NCBI GenBank assembly: GCA_033439765.1
Contig: JAULSN010000008.1
Span: forward strand, 2,046,001 to 2,110,000
DNA length: 64,000 bases
From: Lasiosphaeria ovina
Taxonomy: Eukaryota > Ascomycota > Sordariomycetes > Sordariales > Lasiosphaeriaceae
Direction: 5' to 3'
The notes under the pieces were generated by a model. The model was not told the DNA's origin, did not search any database, and saw only the letters and a list, made by a program, of their open reading frames with translations. Positions 11,201 to 20,909 of this stretch are shown here, in pieces. The first letter of the stretch is position 1. The number at the start of each line of letters is the position of its first letter. A program made the translations under genes and the position numbers.

Positions 11201-14200
11201 ATGGACGACGACGATATTATAATGAACATCGGCAATGGCGGCGGGTAAGCTCTTCGTCTTTCTAGTATCATCTTCTCCTAGTCGCTCGCTCGGTCTCTTA
11301 TCTCTCCCCCCCCCCTTCCGTCCCCATCGCCGGGGCAACGCGCTTGCCTTGGGCCTCTATTTCAACTCACTTATCTTCCGTTCCTTTTCTCTTGTCACTC
11401 GATCCTCTCCCGTCAATCACTGTCATCCGGCCACAACCTCCACGTGGATTTCAGTACTAACCCGAGCAGGGAGGTATACGAGATGCGAGCCATGGGCCCG
11501 GGTGTAGGGGTGGGCGTTGGCAGGCCTGAGCCAGCCCCAGACGAGTCAGTTCCAGATGTACCCGCTCCTGGCGAACCCGCTCCGGGTGTACCGCGCAGCT
11601 TCTACAAGAAGTACATCCGACCAGTCAGTCGGTTTATCCGTTCCATCAACGACCGGATTAATGGGTCCCTCATTGGTCGATTTTTCCGCCTTCGAGGGTC
11701 TGGTCATGTAAGCAATTCGCTTTCGTCTTGTCATGAACCTGAACACTTGGCTAACGGGCTGGGACTCACTACCCCCATATGCAGGAGGACGAGATTGCAG
11801 ACGCCGATTTCTTGACCGAGATTCGAGCGGGTTTGACGACGTTTGCCACAATGGCATACATCATTGCCGTCAATGTGAGAGACACCCTGGTTAATCTTGG
11901 GGTTTTTATTCCGCCCGGGAAGCGGCGTCGCGCCTTCTATGTCAATGCTATCGGGGATTTGGGATCGGGGATCGTAATCCTCAGCCCGAAAGCGTTGAAC
12001 GCACACTAGATTGGCCAGGGATGATGTGCTGACGTTATGGCTTCTGCAGGCGGCCATCCTTGCCGACACTGGCTATGATTGTGTCTGCGAGCAGCCCGAG
12101 GACCAGATGGGGAATTGCGCCAACCAAGACGATTATTCCAAGTGCTACAATGGTCTGTTGAAAGAGATGCTCCAGACGTGAGGATGATACACGAACTCTG
12201 ACACCGAGCGATTCAGAAATCAAACTCGACCTCATCACGGCAACTGCAGCCATCTCGGGCTTTTCTAGCATTATGTTTGGCCTCCTGACCAACTTACCAG
12301 TGGCCCTAGCGTAAGTCCAGTAGGCTATACATGCAGCATATATCCAGACAGCTCACAGAAGAGGACAGGCCGGGAATGGGCCTCAATGCCTATTTCACAT
12401 ACCAGGTCGTGGGAGTCCACGGCCGCGGCGAGATGCCCTATCAAATTGCTCTGACAGCTGTCTTCTATGAAGGCTGGGTTTTTGTGGTTTTGGCCCTGAC
12501 TGGATTGCGTCACTGGCTCGTCAGAATCATTCCTGGCACCATCAAGACGGCCAGCGGCGTCGGTATTGGATTGTATCTCACGTTGATCGGCATGTCGTAT
12601 TCTTCCGGAATCGGGCTCGTTACCGGGGCAACTAGCACGCCCCTTGCCATCGGCGGCTGTGCCAAAGAGGATCTTTCGCCAAGCGGAATGTGCGAGAGGA
12701 ATATCATGGGAAACCCAAAGGTACGTGTCCACTGCTTGGCCGTGATGATTTGCTTCTGTTACTGATAGTTGAGGCTTACAGATGTGGATTGGCATCGTCT
12801 GTGGTGGTATATTCACGTCCTTTCTCATGTCGTATCGAGTAAAATCAGCCATCGTGATTGGAATAGCTCTTGTCTCAGCCCTGTCATGGCCGTGAGTTTA
12901 CTCTCCTCATCCTCGAGCATGGCGTGGGGCTAACCTACTCTGATAGACGAAACACCGCTGTGACGTATTTTCCCGACACGCTCGACGGCAATGAGAGATG
13001 GGACTACTTCAAACAGGTGGTTTCGTTCCACCCAATCCAGCGCACTTTATTCAAGCAGCAGTGGGATCTCACGGGATACGGCGGTCGCTTTGCCCTTGCC
13101 ATGCTCACGTTCCTCTATGTCGACATCATCGACTGCACTGCGACTCTCTACTCGATGGCTCGGTTCAGCAACAAGGTGCAACACAACAGAAGAGATTTTC
13201 CACGATCCACCCTGGCCTACTGCGTGGACGCCGTCTCCATTTCTGTGGGAGCTCTCGTTGGAGTCTCTCCCGTCACTGCTTTTGTCGAGAGTGGCGCAGG
13301 CATTGCGGAAGGCGGACGTACAGGACTCACAGCGATTGTCTGCGGGTTCTGTTTCCTTTTGTCGCTATTCTTTGCTCCGATCTTTGCGTCTATCCCACCC
13401 TGGGCAACAGGGTGCACGCTTATCCTGGTGAGTATTTGGCCATCTCTTCTGAAACCTTGATGTTGGTCTAACACGCGTCCATAGGTGGGCTGTCTAATGG
13501 TCCGTCAAGTCACCAAGATCAACTGGGCATATATCGGCGACGTCATCCCCTCTTTCGTCACAATGACCTTGATCCCCTTTAGCTACAGTGTCGCCTACGG
13601 ACTCATTGGGTAGGTGTTATCTTGTGCTTTTGCTTCTTTGCTAGGGGCGCGCTGAGGACATCTGCATTATGGTTTAGCAGATGTGCCGCCCTAGTCAAAC
13701 TCCCCACCTGACAATTGTTGAGCAAAAATTCTGACCAGATTTGCAAGTGGTCTGTTCACGTACGCTGGACTGAACACACTGATCTGGATCGTTATGAAAC
13801 TGTCGGGCGATGCCATCGTGCCCACCGAGTACGAGCTCAAGGAGTACTGGACCTGGAAGCCTGCAGGGAAGAAGCCCTGGATCATTCGAGTCTTCACCAA
13901 AAATCGCTTTTGGGACGACAACCGGGAACTGAAGCGGAGTCCCGGTTTCTCCCTCGGAAGCGATAGCTCGATCCACAACAGGTCCCCTCCAGTCCCTCCA
14001 GACCACTCAGACCAACCAGACAACCCGGACATCACGCCCCCCCCGCGCTACCCGGCCCCCCCGGACTACCCTGCTCCCCCGGCTCCCCCGGCTCACACAG
14101 CTTCACCGGTCGCCCCCGCGCCTCCTCTCAGGCCAGCAGCCCCGGATGGGAACAGTCAATCAAGAGAGCTAGGCGCTTCCTATTGGCGCGCACCGCTCGG

Positions 14201-14204
14201 CTAG
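11201..14204 (+). CDS. azgA: AzgA-type purine (hypoxanthine/adenine/guanine) permease
   Basis: Ten exons: 11201-11244, 11470-11707, 11785-11874, 12050-12152, 12217-12310, 12369-12720, 12782-12891, 12947-13427, 13485-13609 and 13739-14204. Joined they give 2103 nt, 700 aa. The core matches the NCS2/AzgA family of proton-coupled purine importers in the plasma membrane: FLTEIRAGLTTFATMAYII at the first helix, NLPVALAPGMGLNAYFTYQ, and FVESGAGIAEGGRTGLTA in the substrate-binding re-entrant helix. AzgA of Aspergillus nidulans is about 580 aa. This protein is longer, with ~95 residues before the core (Gly/Pro/Val-rich) and an ~80-residue Pro-rich tail. Exon 4 uses a weak donor, GTCTGT; the only other nearby donor (GTGAGG, 12178) would give a 31-nt intron. 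The Pro-rich tail is continuous with the last helix, so it belongs to the gene. Confidence 0.92.
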
Positions 14205-15264
14205 TAAGCGGGCGTCTTGAATTTTGTGTCGCTATATGGGAAAACTGGTAGGTTGCTTTCTAGGCGTTGGAGTTTTTTCACATATCTGCTCAGGTCGGCG
14301 AAGGCGGAGGGGTGTTGTTGATAACTCAGGCTAAGTTCTTGGACTCGTCACCCAGCGAACAGCTCGCATATCGGAGATGTCATTTCTTGAACTTCGTTGT
14401 TTGTGGAGTTGGCACAGTACGGTAGCGACGCGTGTGCTGATGGAAATGACGAGGTCGAGAACTGGAGGAGATTTCTGTTCGTTGGGACCAGCCCAGCGGT
14501 GCAGAATACGTAGAAAACTTGAAGAAGGCAGACAATGCCAGGTTTCTTCGATGTGCGCTGTCTTTAACTGAGAATGAACCCCTGAATACAGCACTACTCC
14601 GTACCCGTACGTAGTTGCAATTCAACAGAGGCCCAGGGGCAGCCACTTATTACTTACTCCGAATTAAGCAGATGTAAACCTCGGATACCGGTTTCTAGGG
14701 TCTGAAACGGTAATTACCGGGCATTTGAGATTGTTTTACTACATTTCCGTTTTTATTATAACGGCGCCCTCGATATCTTTAAAAAGACGGTTACTTTTTG
14801 AACAAATGAATTGTCCCAGAATGGCCCATTCGCCTCCATCTGCACCTCCATTGCCGTTAAACTTGCGGCAAGCGGGCAAAACCCACCTTATCTTATCAAT
14901 GTTGCAACCCGCCAGCTCTGTGAGCTGCATCATCAGACTGAAATTTTGAGCTGCACCCAAAAGCTCTGGGAAATCGAAATCCAGATCTTCGGCGACGTAC
15001 TAACTTCCACGCCAAGCTTTTCCGCCTTACGAACACACGAAGAGCAAATCCACCCTTGCCCCGGACGGACACAAAATAGGATAAAAGGCTTTCCCACCCT
15101 GCGAGCCTATTTCGCCTCCGACACTGTCTGCTCCACAAGCCGCTGTCACTAGGTAGGGTATAGGTACCTTGGCAATCGCCTCGAATCAACAACCACCTTT
15201 CGTGAGCGAACACACAGAAACCTTTCCCAGCATACCCAGCCGCCGTTGCCGGCCGCCAGACAAG
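14205..15264. other. intergenic region between azgA and UCH37
   Basis: 1.06 kb between two same-strand genes, holding the azgA 3' UTR and the UCH37 promoter. It contains one perfect TACTCCGTA word at 14595-14603 and a GGTAGGGTATAGGTACC run near 15152. I see no gene. The long minus-strand open frame that runs through here into UCH37 lacks any domain and is best explained as antisense of the GC-rich UCH37 exon. Confidence 0.6.
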
Positions 15265-16494
15265 ATGAGTGGTGGTTGGAATACAAGTAGGTTGGCTTCG
15301 GATGCGGTTCCTGGAGCTCTCAGGCGACGAAGCTGAACAGCTGACGGGCGAATCACAGTCGAGTCCGATGCGGTACGTGGAGACGGGCTTGTTCTTTTCC
15401 ATCAGTGAGCAGCGCTCGAAAGAGTGTCGCGCCCTGCCAGTGCTAGGCCTTTGGTCGCCCGCGACTGAACGGCATCTGATTGTGGCGACACTACTACGAA
15501 GCCGAGCTTGTACTGACATATACGCCGGGTCGATTAGGGCGTCTTCACATACCTGCTTGACAACCTTGGGGTCAAGAACGTCCAGTTCGAGGAGCTGCTC
15601 TCGCTCGACCCCGACGCCCTCGCCCAGCTGCACCCCGTCTACGGCGTCATCTTCCTCTTCAAGTTCCCCACCGACGCCCCCTACCAGGCCGGCGAGAAGC
15701 CGCTCGACGGCACCTTCGATAACGACGCGTCCGAGCACCTCTTCTTCGCGGCGCAGACCATACAGAATGCCTGCGGCACGCAGGCGCTGCTGAGCGTGCT
15801 GCTCAACAAGACGGACCCGTCGGCGGGCGACGACGCGGGCTTCGTGGACGTGGGCGACGCGCTGCGCGACTTCCGCGAGTTCACTATGGTGCTGCCGCCC
15901 GAGTTCCGGGGCGAGGCCCTGTCCAACTCGGAACTGATCCGCGACGTGCACAATAGCTTCGCCAAGAGCAGCCCCTTTGTCGACGAGACGCAGCGGCAGT
16001 CGGGCGAGGCCGAGGACGCCTTCCACTTCATCGCCTACACGCCCATCGGCGGCACGCTGTACGAGCTCGACGGCCTGCAGCCCGCGCCCATCAGCCACGG
16101 GCCCTGCGCCCAGGACGAGTTCCCCGTAAAGGTCATGGACGTGCTGCAGCGGCGTATCGCCCGCTACGACGCCACCGAGATCCGGTTCAACCTGCTGGCC
16201 ATGGTCCGCGACCTGCGCATCCGCGCCCGCGAGATCGGCGACTCGGAGCTGCTGGCCCGCGAGCAGCGCAAGCGTAGCGACTGGCGCTTCGAGAATGCGC
16301 TGCGGCGGCACAACTTTGTTGGCTTTGCGGGCGAGGTTCTCAAGGGCGTCGTCGCGGCAAAGCTCAAGGAGGGAGGGCCAGCCTACGACAAGTGGATCGA
16401 CCAGGCAAAGGAGAAGATGCAGAAGAGGATAGAGGAGCGCAAGAAGAGTAGCGGCGGTGGAGGTGGAGGAGACGATGTAGATATGGAGGGGTGA
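15265..16494 (+). CDS. uch2: ubiquitin C-terminal hydrolase, UCH37/Uch2 family
   Basis: Three exons, 15265-15286, a 14-nt microexon 15359-15372, and 15538-16494, give 993 nt and 330 aa, the usual UCH37 length. It is a cysteine protease that removes ubiquitin; in fission yeast and animals UCH37 works at the proteasome lid through Rpn13, and in animals also with INO80. The spliced N-terminus reads MSGGWNTIESDAGVFTYLL, the expected family start, which requires the microexon. Catalytic residues are visible: oxyanion Gln85, Cys91 (QTIQNACGTQ), His175 (DAFHFIAY) and Asp190 (LYELDGL). The C-terminal ULD region (DWRFENALRRHNFVGF) and a KEKE-like tail with GGGGGGDDVDMEG end the protein. The stop TGA is followed at once by two more in-frame TAA codons. 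Third codon positions in exon 3 are very GC-rich. Confidence 0.95.
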
Positions 16495-17702
16495 TAATAA
16501 AGAGAAGGGGGAGGAGTTTATAGTCGGAGAAAGGAGAGTCGACTAAGTGGATCTCTTGCACTATTGAAAGCGTGTTAAAAACGTTCTGCTACCCATTTGC
16601 CATGGAAATGCAGGAGATTGAAGTCGCCAACAGAATCAATAATGTGAAGCCAACGGAATTTAGACTAAATGAGAATGAAGAGCGGAAGCTTCTCGTCAAC
16701 GACTAGCCGCATAACGAATACAATCCAATCCCTAAATGTTTGTTGGCGCGGTACTTACAGAATAAAGAGTGTAGTAAATAAATCGGCTAGGAAAAGCCTT
16801 GGATAGGTGTTTCTTGGGGAGAGATAGGCCTATAGGATCCAATAAAAGGTATTCCAATAGCTATTACCTCCTTCGGCAAAAAAACCTTTAGAGCGAGGAG
16901 TATGGTATTGGGGCCACATTTGGTGCGCTTTATGTGCCCTGGGCGAAAACTTTGATCTTGCATGGCGGTGGTAAGGTCCGTGAGCCGGCAGGTATGACTC
17001 TGTCGGTGCCGTTCAATTGTTTGACATTTTGCTATACCGCGGCAAATGCCTGTGTCAACCTCTAATGTGTACGTGGTGATGGGTATGAGCCATTTCACTT
17101 TTGTGATAAATCTAACTGTGAAAGTCCCTTCTTAAGGCAGCAAGTCCTATTGAAGCAGACGAAATATAATACGGTATTGAGGCCATTCGGACCTTGGGGA
17201 GTCCCCCGCTAACAAACTTTCAGGGATTGGACTATATATCTGTGACTATAGTATTTGGCGAGCGAGGAAACCTAGTGCTTCTCCAAGCCTCGCGAATTAG
17301 CTGTGTCAAAAATGGAATAGTGTTCCGTGAATTTGGGCATAAGAAACAGTGGAAAATCAAATGACTCCTTGGTATCTTGTTGGTGTTCTCGCCCATCCGC
17401 TGGTACACGTAGTCAAATCGTCACGCTAGATTGGGGCTTCAAAAGGCTCAGAGGACGGACGGATGTTCTAACGGTGAGATCAGCTAATGAGTTCATTGCG
17501 GCTCGACACTGAGCACCCAGGACCCGAATTTCCCAACACCTGTTATTTCTCAAAGATTTTTATTGAGTGTTCATGACCGACTTCCTTTTGTTAGAATCGT
17601 AGCCTTGACCCGTGAAATGCCATGCTCGCGTACACCGTCCCGGAAGAATGTCAAGCCCTCAGTCCGAAGATCCCCAACCTCAATCAACTTGCCGCCACCT
17701 AT
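16495..17702. other. AT-rich intergenic region between convergent genes
   Basis: 1.2 kb between UCH37 and RPL17, whose 3' ends face each other. Base composition changes from very GC-rich in UCH37 to AT-rich here, with TATA/AATAAA-like words near 16496 and 16762-16781. The minus-strand frame 17098-16787 is open for 103 codons (KVFLPKEVIAIGIPF) and looks like a possible decayed relic, but I cannot assign it. Confidence 0.45.
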
Positions 17703-18614
17703 CTACGCGGCCGTAATAGCCTGGCGCAGACGAGCACCACGCTGTCTTGAGCTCAGGTGCTCGCGACTCTCAACCGCCTCAGACTTCTGCACAGCCTCCT
17801 CGGCCTCTGTCAGGATAAGCTCGATGTGGCACGGGTTGGACATGTAGGGGTTGATCTATTCCGGTGTTAGCTCCTGTCCTGCTTATCTACCGCGAGAAAG
17901 CCGAAGGGAACACGTACGCGACCGTGGGCACGGTATGTCCGGCGGCGCTGCTTGGGGGCCTGGTTGACTTGAATGTGCTTGACGACCAGGTTGCCGGTGT
18001 CGAGACCCTTGGCATCGGCGTTGGACTCGGCGTTCTTGAGGAGGCCGAGAAGGAACTCGGCGGACTTCTTCGGCCAGCGGGCACGGGTAACACCCCACTG
18101 CTTGCCTGTTTTCGCGAGCTGATCAGTACGGCCCAAAATGCCAAAGCAACCCCGATGTCCCACGGCGACAGGAACTGGCCTACACCACATTCCCGTCGAT
18201 CGTGCTGACCGAAGCCCTGGATCGGGGGATCTATCTCAAGCCGTACCTTGCGAGGCGCGGCCAGTGCCACCAGCGTAGCGTCTCATGGGGACAGCCTCGA
18301 CCTTCTCCACAACGTTTTCAAGGAACTTCTGGGCGCGCTGCAGCTTCCAGCCATTGATCGCCTGAGCGGTTTCGCGGGTGTTCTTGAAGGAAACGCGGAG
18401 ATACGACCCGCGGGAGCGAGCCGACTTCGCCGGGGCAATCTCAGTCGCTGCGTACCGAACCTAGAGGCCGAAATGACATCTGTTAGTTTCCATTACTCAT
18501 GGCGCCCGTCTGTCCCCTCGAGATCTTGGTGCCCTGCGACGGCGACAAGACTCCTCGAGAAAATACGTCGTTCAATTCGTGAAATATGGGTTTTCGTAGG
18601 GGCTAACTCACCAT
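17703..18614 (-). CDS. rpl17: 60S ribosomal protein uL22 (RPL17)
   Basis: Four coding exons on the minus strand: 18614-18612 (the ATG alone), 18460-18247, 18105-17918 and 17855-17703, giving 558 nt and 185 aa against 184 in yeast Rpl17. The protein is a structural part of the large cytosolic ribosomal subunit and lines the peptide exit tunnel. Diagnostic segments are [35 protein letters not shown], and [20 protein letters not shown], the last being almost invariant in eukaryotes. The start codon is followed directly by a GTGAGT donor, and translation resumes at [13 protein letters not shown] 151 nt later. Introns 1 and 2 (151 and 141 nt) are longer than intron 3 (62 nt). I looked in them for C/D-box snoRNA motifs (RTGATGA/CTGA) and found no convincing pair. 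It is divergent from fibrillarin. Confidence 0.97.
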
Positions 18615-19119
18615 CTTGGCTGCTTGTCGATGCGAATATGGAATCGACCAAGGTGGAAGTTCAAGATTGATGATGGTTCCAAATTTTGGCGCCGAAACCC
18701 GATTTTCGCGATTAGGGCTCTGTGGGCAAATGCTTGATTGGCTTGTGCGGCAGAGATTTCTGCCTCAGGCAAAAGGACGGGAAATCCTTAATGATAGGGT
18801 TGGTAACGGCTTTAGCGGGTAGCCAAGCTGCAGAGAGTTAATGTCAGCAACAAGTATGCAAAGGTGCTCGATTGCCCCACTACGATGTCGGAACAATCGC
18901 CCGCCGAGAAAATCAAAAGTTCTTGGGCCCCGCTTTAATTTTCTAGAGGCTCAGAAATTTTGCGTTAGCTTTGGCAAGCTCTTCGAGCATCTTGAGAGCG
19001 ACACGCGAATTTTCACCAATTGTGTCTCGACCAAGACTCTCTCGTACACCCCACCCTGCTTTCGACATACCTGCTATCACGGCGGGCATTACTTATACGC
19101 GAGCACGAAAATCAACATA
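18615..19119. promoter_or_regulatory. shared divergent promoter of rpl17 and nop1
   Basis: 505 bp separate the two start codons, so the promoters must overlap. Within it are TTAGGG at 18712-18717 and TAGGGTT at 18795-18801, both telobox/Tbf1-type words. Tbf1-type TTAGGG sites are known in ribosomal-protein promoters of some ascomycetes; their use here is inference. The segment next to NOP1 is pyrimidine-rich around 19020-19080. Transcription starts cannot be placed from sequence alone. Confidence 0.5.
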
Positions 19120-20909
19120 ATGGGCTTTGATCGCGGTGGAAGAGGCGGCGGTGACCGTGGCAGGGGCGGCGGAGGCTTCCGCGGCGGCGACCGCGGCGGG
19201 AGCAGAGGAGGCGGTGATCGCGGTCGCGGTGGATTCAGAGGAGGCGGCCGTGGAGGTTTCGGTAAGTCGCGATGCCATTTCACACTTTGATTACGTCTAC
19301 TTCCAGTTTGCATGTGTCTGCTTCAGCGCAAGCAGGTTCTATCTCTGGTCCACCATCTTCCCTTCCCTTGGCACCAGCCCCTTTCTCTATCTAGCATTCC
19401 CCATCGCTGTTACAGTTCCCGAGTTCATGCTGACAATCATTTTATAGCACCTGGCGGTCGCGGTGCGCCGCGCGGTGGTGGTCGCGGTGCGCCATTCAGA
19501 GGAGGTGGTCGTGGTGGTGACCGTGGAGGGTACGTCTCCTGCTGCAGAAACTCGCCGTTTCTCTTTGACTAATATTGAATCTAGTCGCGGAGGCCGTGGC
19601 GGTGCCGCCGGTGGAGCAGGAGGAAGAAAGGTGAGGCTCACATCAAGCACTGTCTGTCGCACGCCCTTTTCTGACCGTTTTCTCTAGGTTATTGTTGAGC
19701 CTCATCGTCACAAGGGCGTTTTCGTCGCACGCGGCGGAAAGGAGGATCTCCTCGCCACCGCAAACCTTGTCCCCGGCGAGTCTGTCTACGGCGAGAAGAG
19801 GATCTCAGTAGAAAACCCTTCCAAGGGCGAGGATGGTGCTGCCGCAACAAAGACGGAATACCGAGTAAGTGTTACCAACCTTGACGCCGGCCAAGAAAGC
19901 TGCTAACGCCTAATTCTCGCAGATTTGGAATCCTTTGTCAGTTCATCCATCCCACGAGTGACTATACTTCATCCTAACCAATTTAAAAACAGCCGAAGCA
20001 AGCTTGCCGCTGGTATTCTTGGTGGCCTCGAGACCATCTATATGAAGCCCGGATCCAAAGTACTTTACCTCGGTGCCGCCTCTGGCACATCAGTATCTCA
20101 TGTTGCTGACATTGTCGGGCCAACTGGCGCGGTATACGTATGTCATCTGACGCCCACGCTTGCCATGTCATTTCTAACACTGATTCCTAGGCCGTCGAAT
20201 TCTCCCATCGCTCGGGACGTGATCTTATCAACATGGCAGTATGTTGACTTCCCTAGTTTGCTTGCCCCTTTTTGGATCGAACGATGCTGACTCCCACTTC
20301 CTGCAGACTCGCCGAACAAATGTTATCCCGTGAGCAGTCTTGTCCCAGTGTGCCACATTGGTATCGCATAGCTCACATTACAATAGTATCGTCGAAGACG
20401 CTCGCAAGCCTTCGGCCTACCGGATGCTTCTGTAGGTTGACATCCTCACATTGATTTACTCGGTCCAATTCAATTTTGGACAAATTCCGGTGTTCAGTCG
20501 CTGACTTTAATAGCCCAATGGTGGATGTTATCTTTGCCGATGTTGCGCAGCCTGATCAAGCCAGAATTGTTGGAATTAACGCCAAGCTCTTCCTGAAGCA
20601 GGGTGGTGGACTTCTGATCTCCATCAAGGCCAGTTGCATTGACAGCACAGGTAAGCCAATATTTGACAGTCGTTTCCCGAGTAGAGTCTAACTTTCCACC
20701 AGCACCTCCCGAGCAGGTCTTTGCCAGCGAAGTACAGAAGCTCAGAGAAGACAAATTCTTCCCTAAGGAACAGCTGACACTGGGTGAGTCCACCAACAAG
20801 ACATCATCTGCCCCTGACTACCCGTGTACTAACGAATATAACAGAGCCTTACGAGCGTGACCATGCTATGGTATCTTGCGTCTACCTCCAGAAGGAGTCC
20901 CTGGACTAA
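19120..20909 (+). CDS. nop1: fibrillarin, box C/D snoRNP 2'-O-methyltransferase
   Basis: Twelve exons: 19120-19261, 19448-19529, 19585-19630, 19688-19864, 19923-19936, 19993-20137, 20191-20238, 20307-20329, 20387-20431, 20514-20650, 20703-20783 and 20845-20909. Together they make 1005 nt, 334 aa. Fibrillarin is the nucleolar methyltransferase of box C/D snoRNPs that 2'-O-methylates pre-rRNA; it also methylates histone H2A glutamine in yeast. Residues 1-90 are a Gly/Arg-rich (GAR) domain spread over three exons. From residue 91 the conserved fold follows: [17 protein letters not shown], then [18 protein letters not shown] as the SAM motif, [39 protein letters not shown], and [17 protein letters not shown]. 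Exon 5 is only 14 nt (ATT TGG AAT CCT TT) and supplies the invariant IWNPF. The gene is divergent from rpl17. Confidence 0.97.

Noticed and set aside
14896..16311. 471-codon open frame on the minus strand
   Set aside because: It lies antisense to UCH37, whose identity is certain, and continues into intergenic DNA without any domain. It is explained by GC-rich third positions on the sense strand.
18106..18611. snoRNA genes hidden in the RPL17 introns
   Set aside because: No convincing RTGATGA/CTGA box pair with terminal stem is present in the two longer introns.
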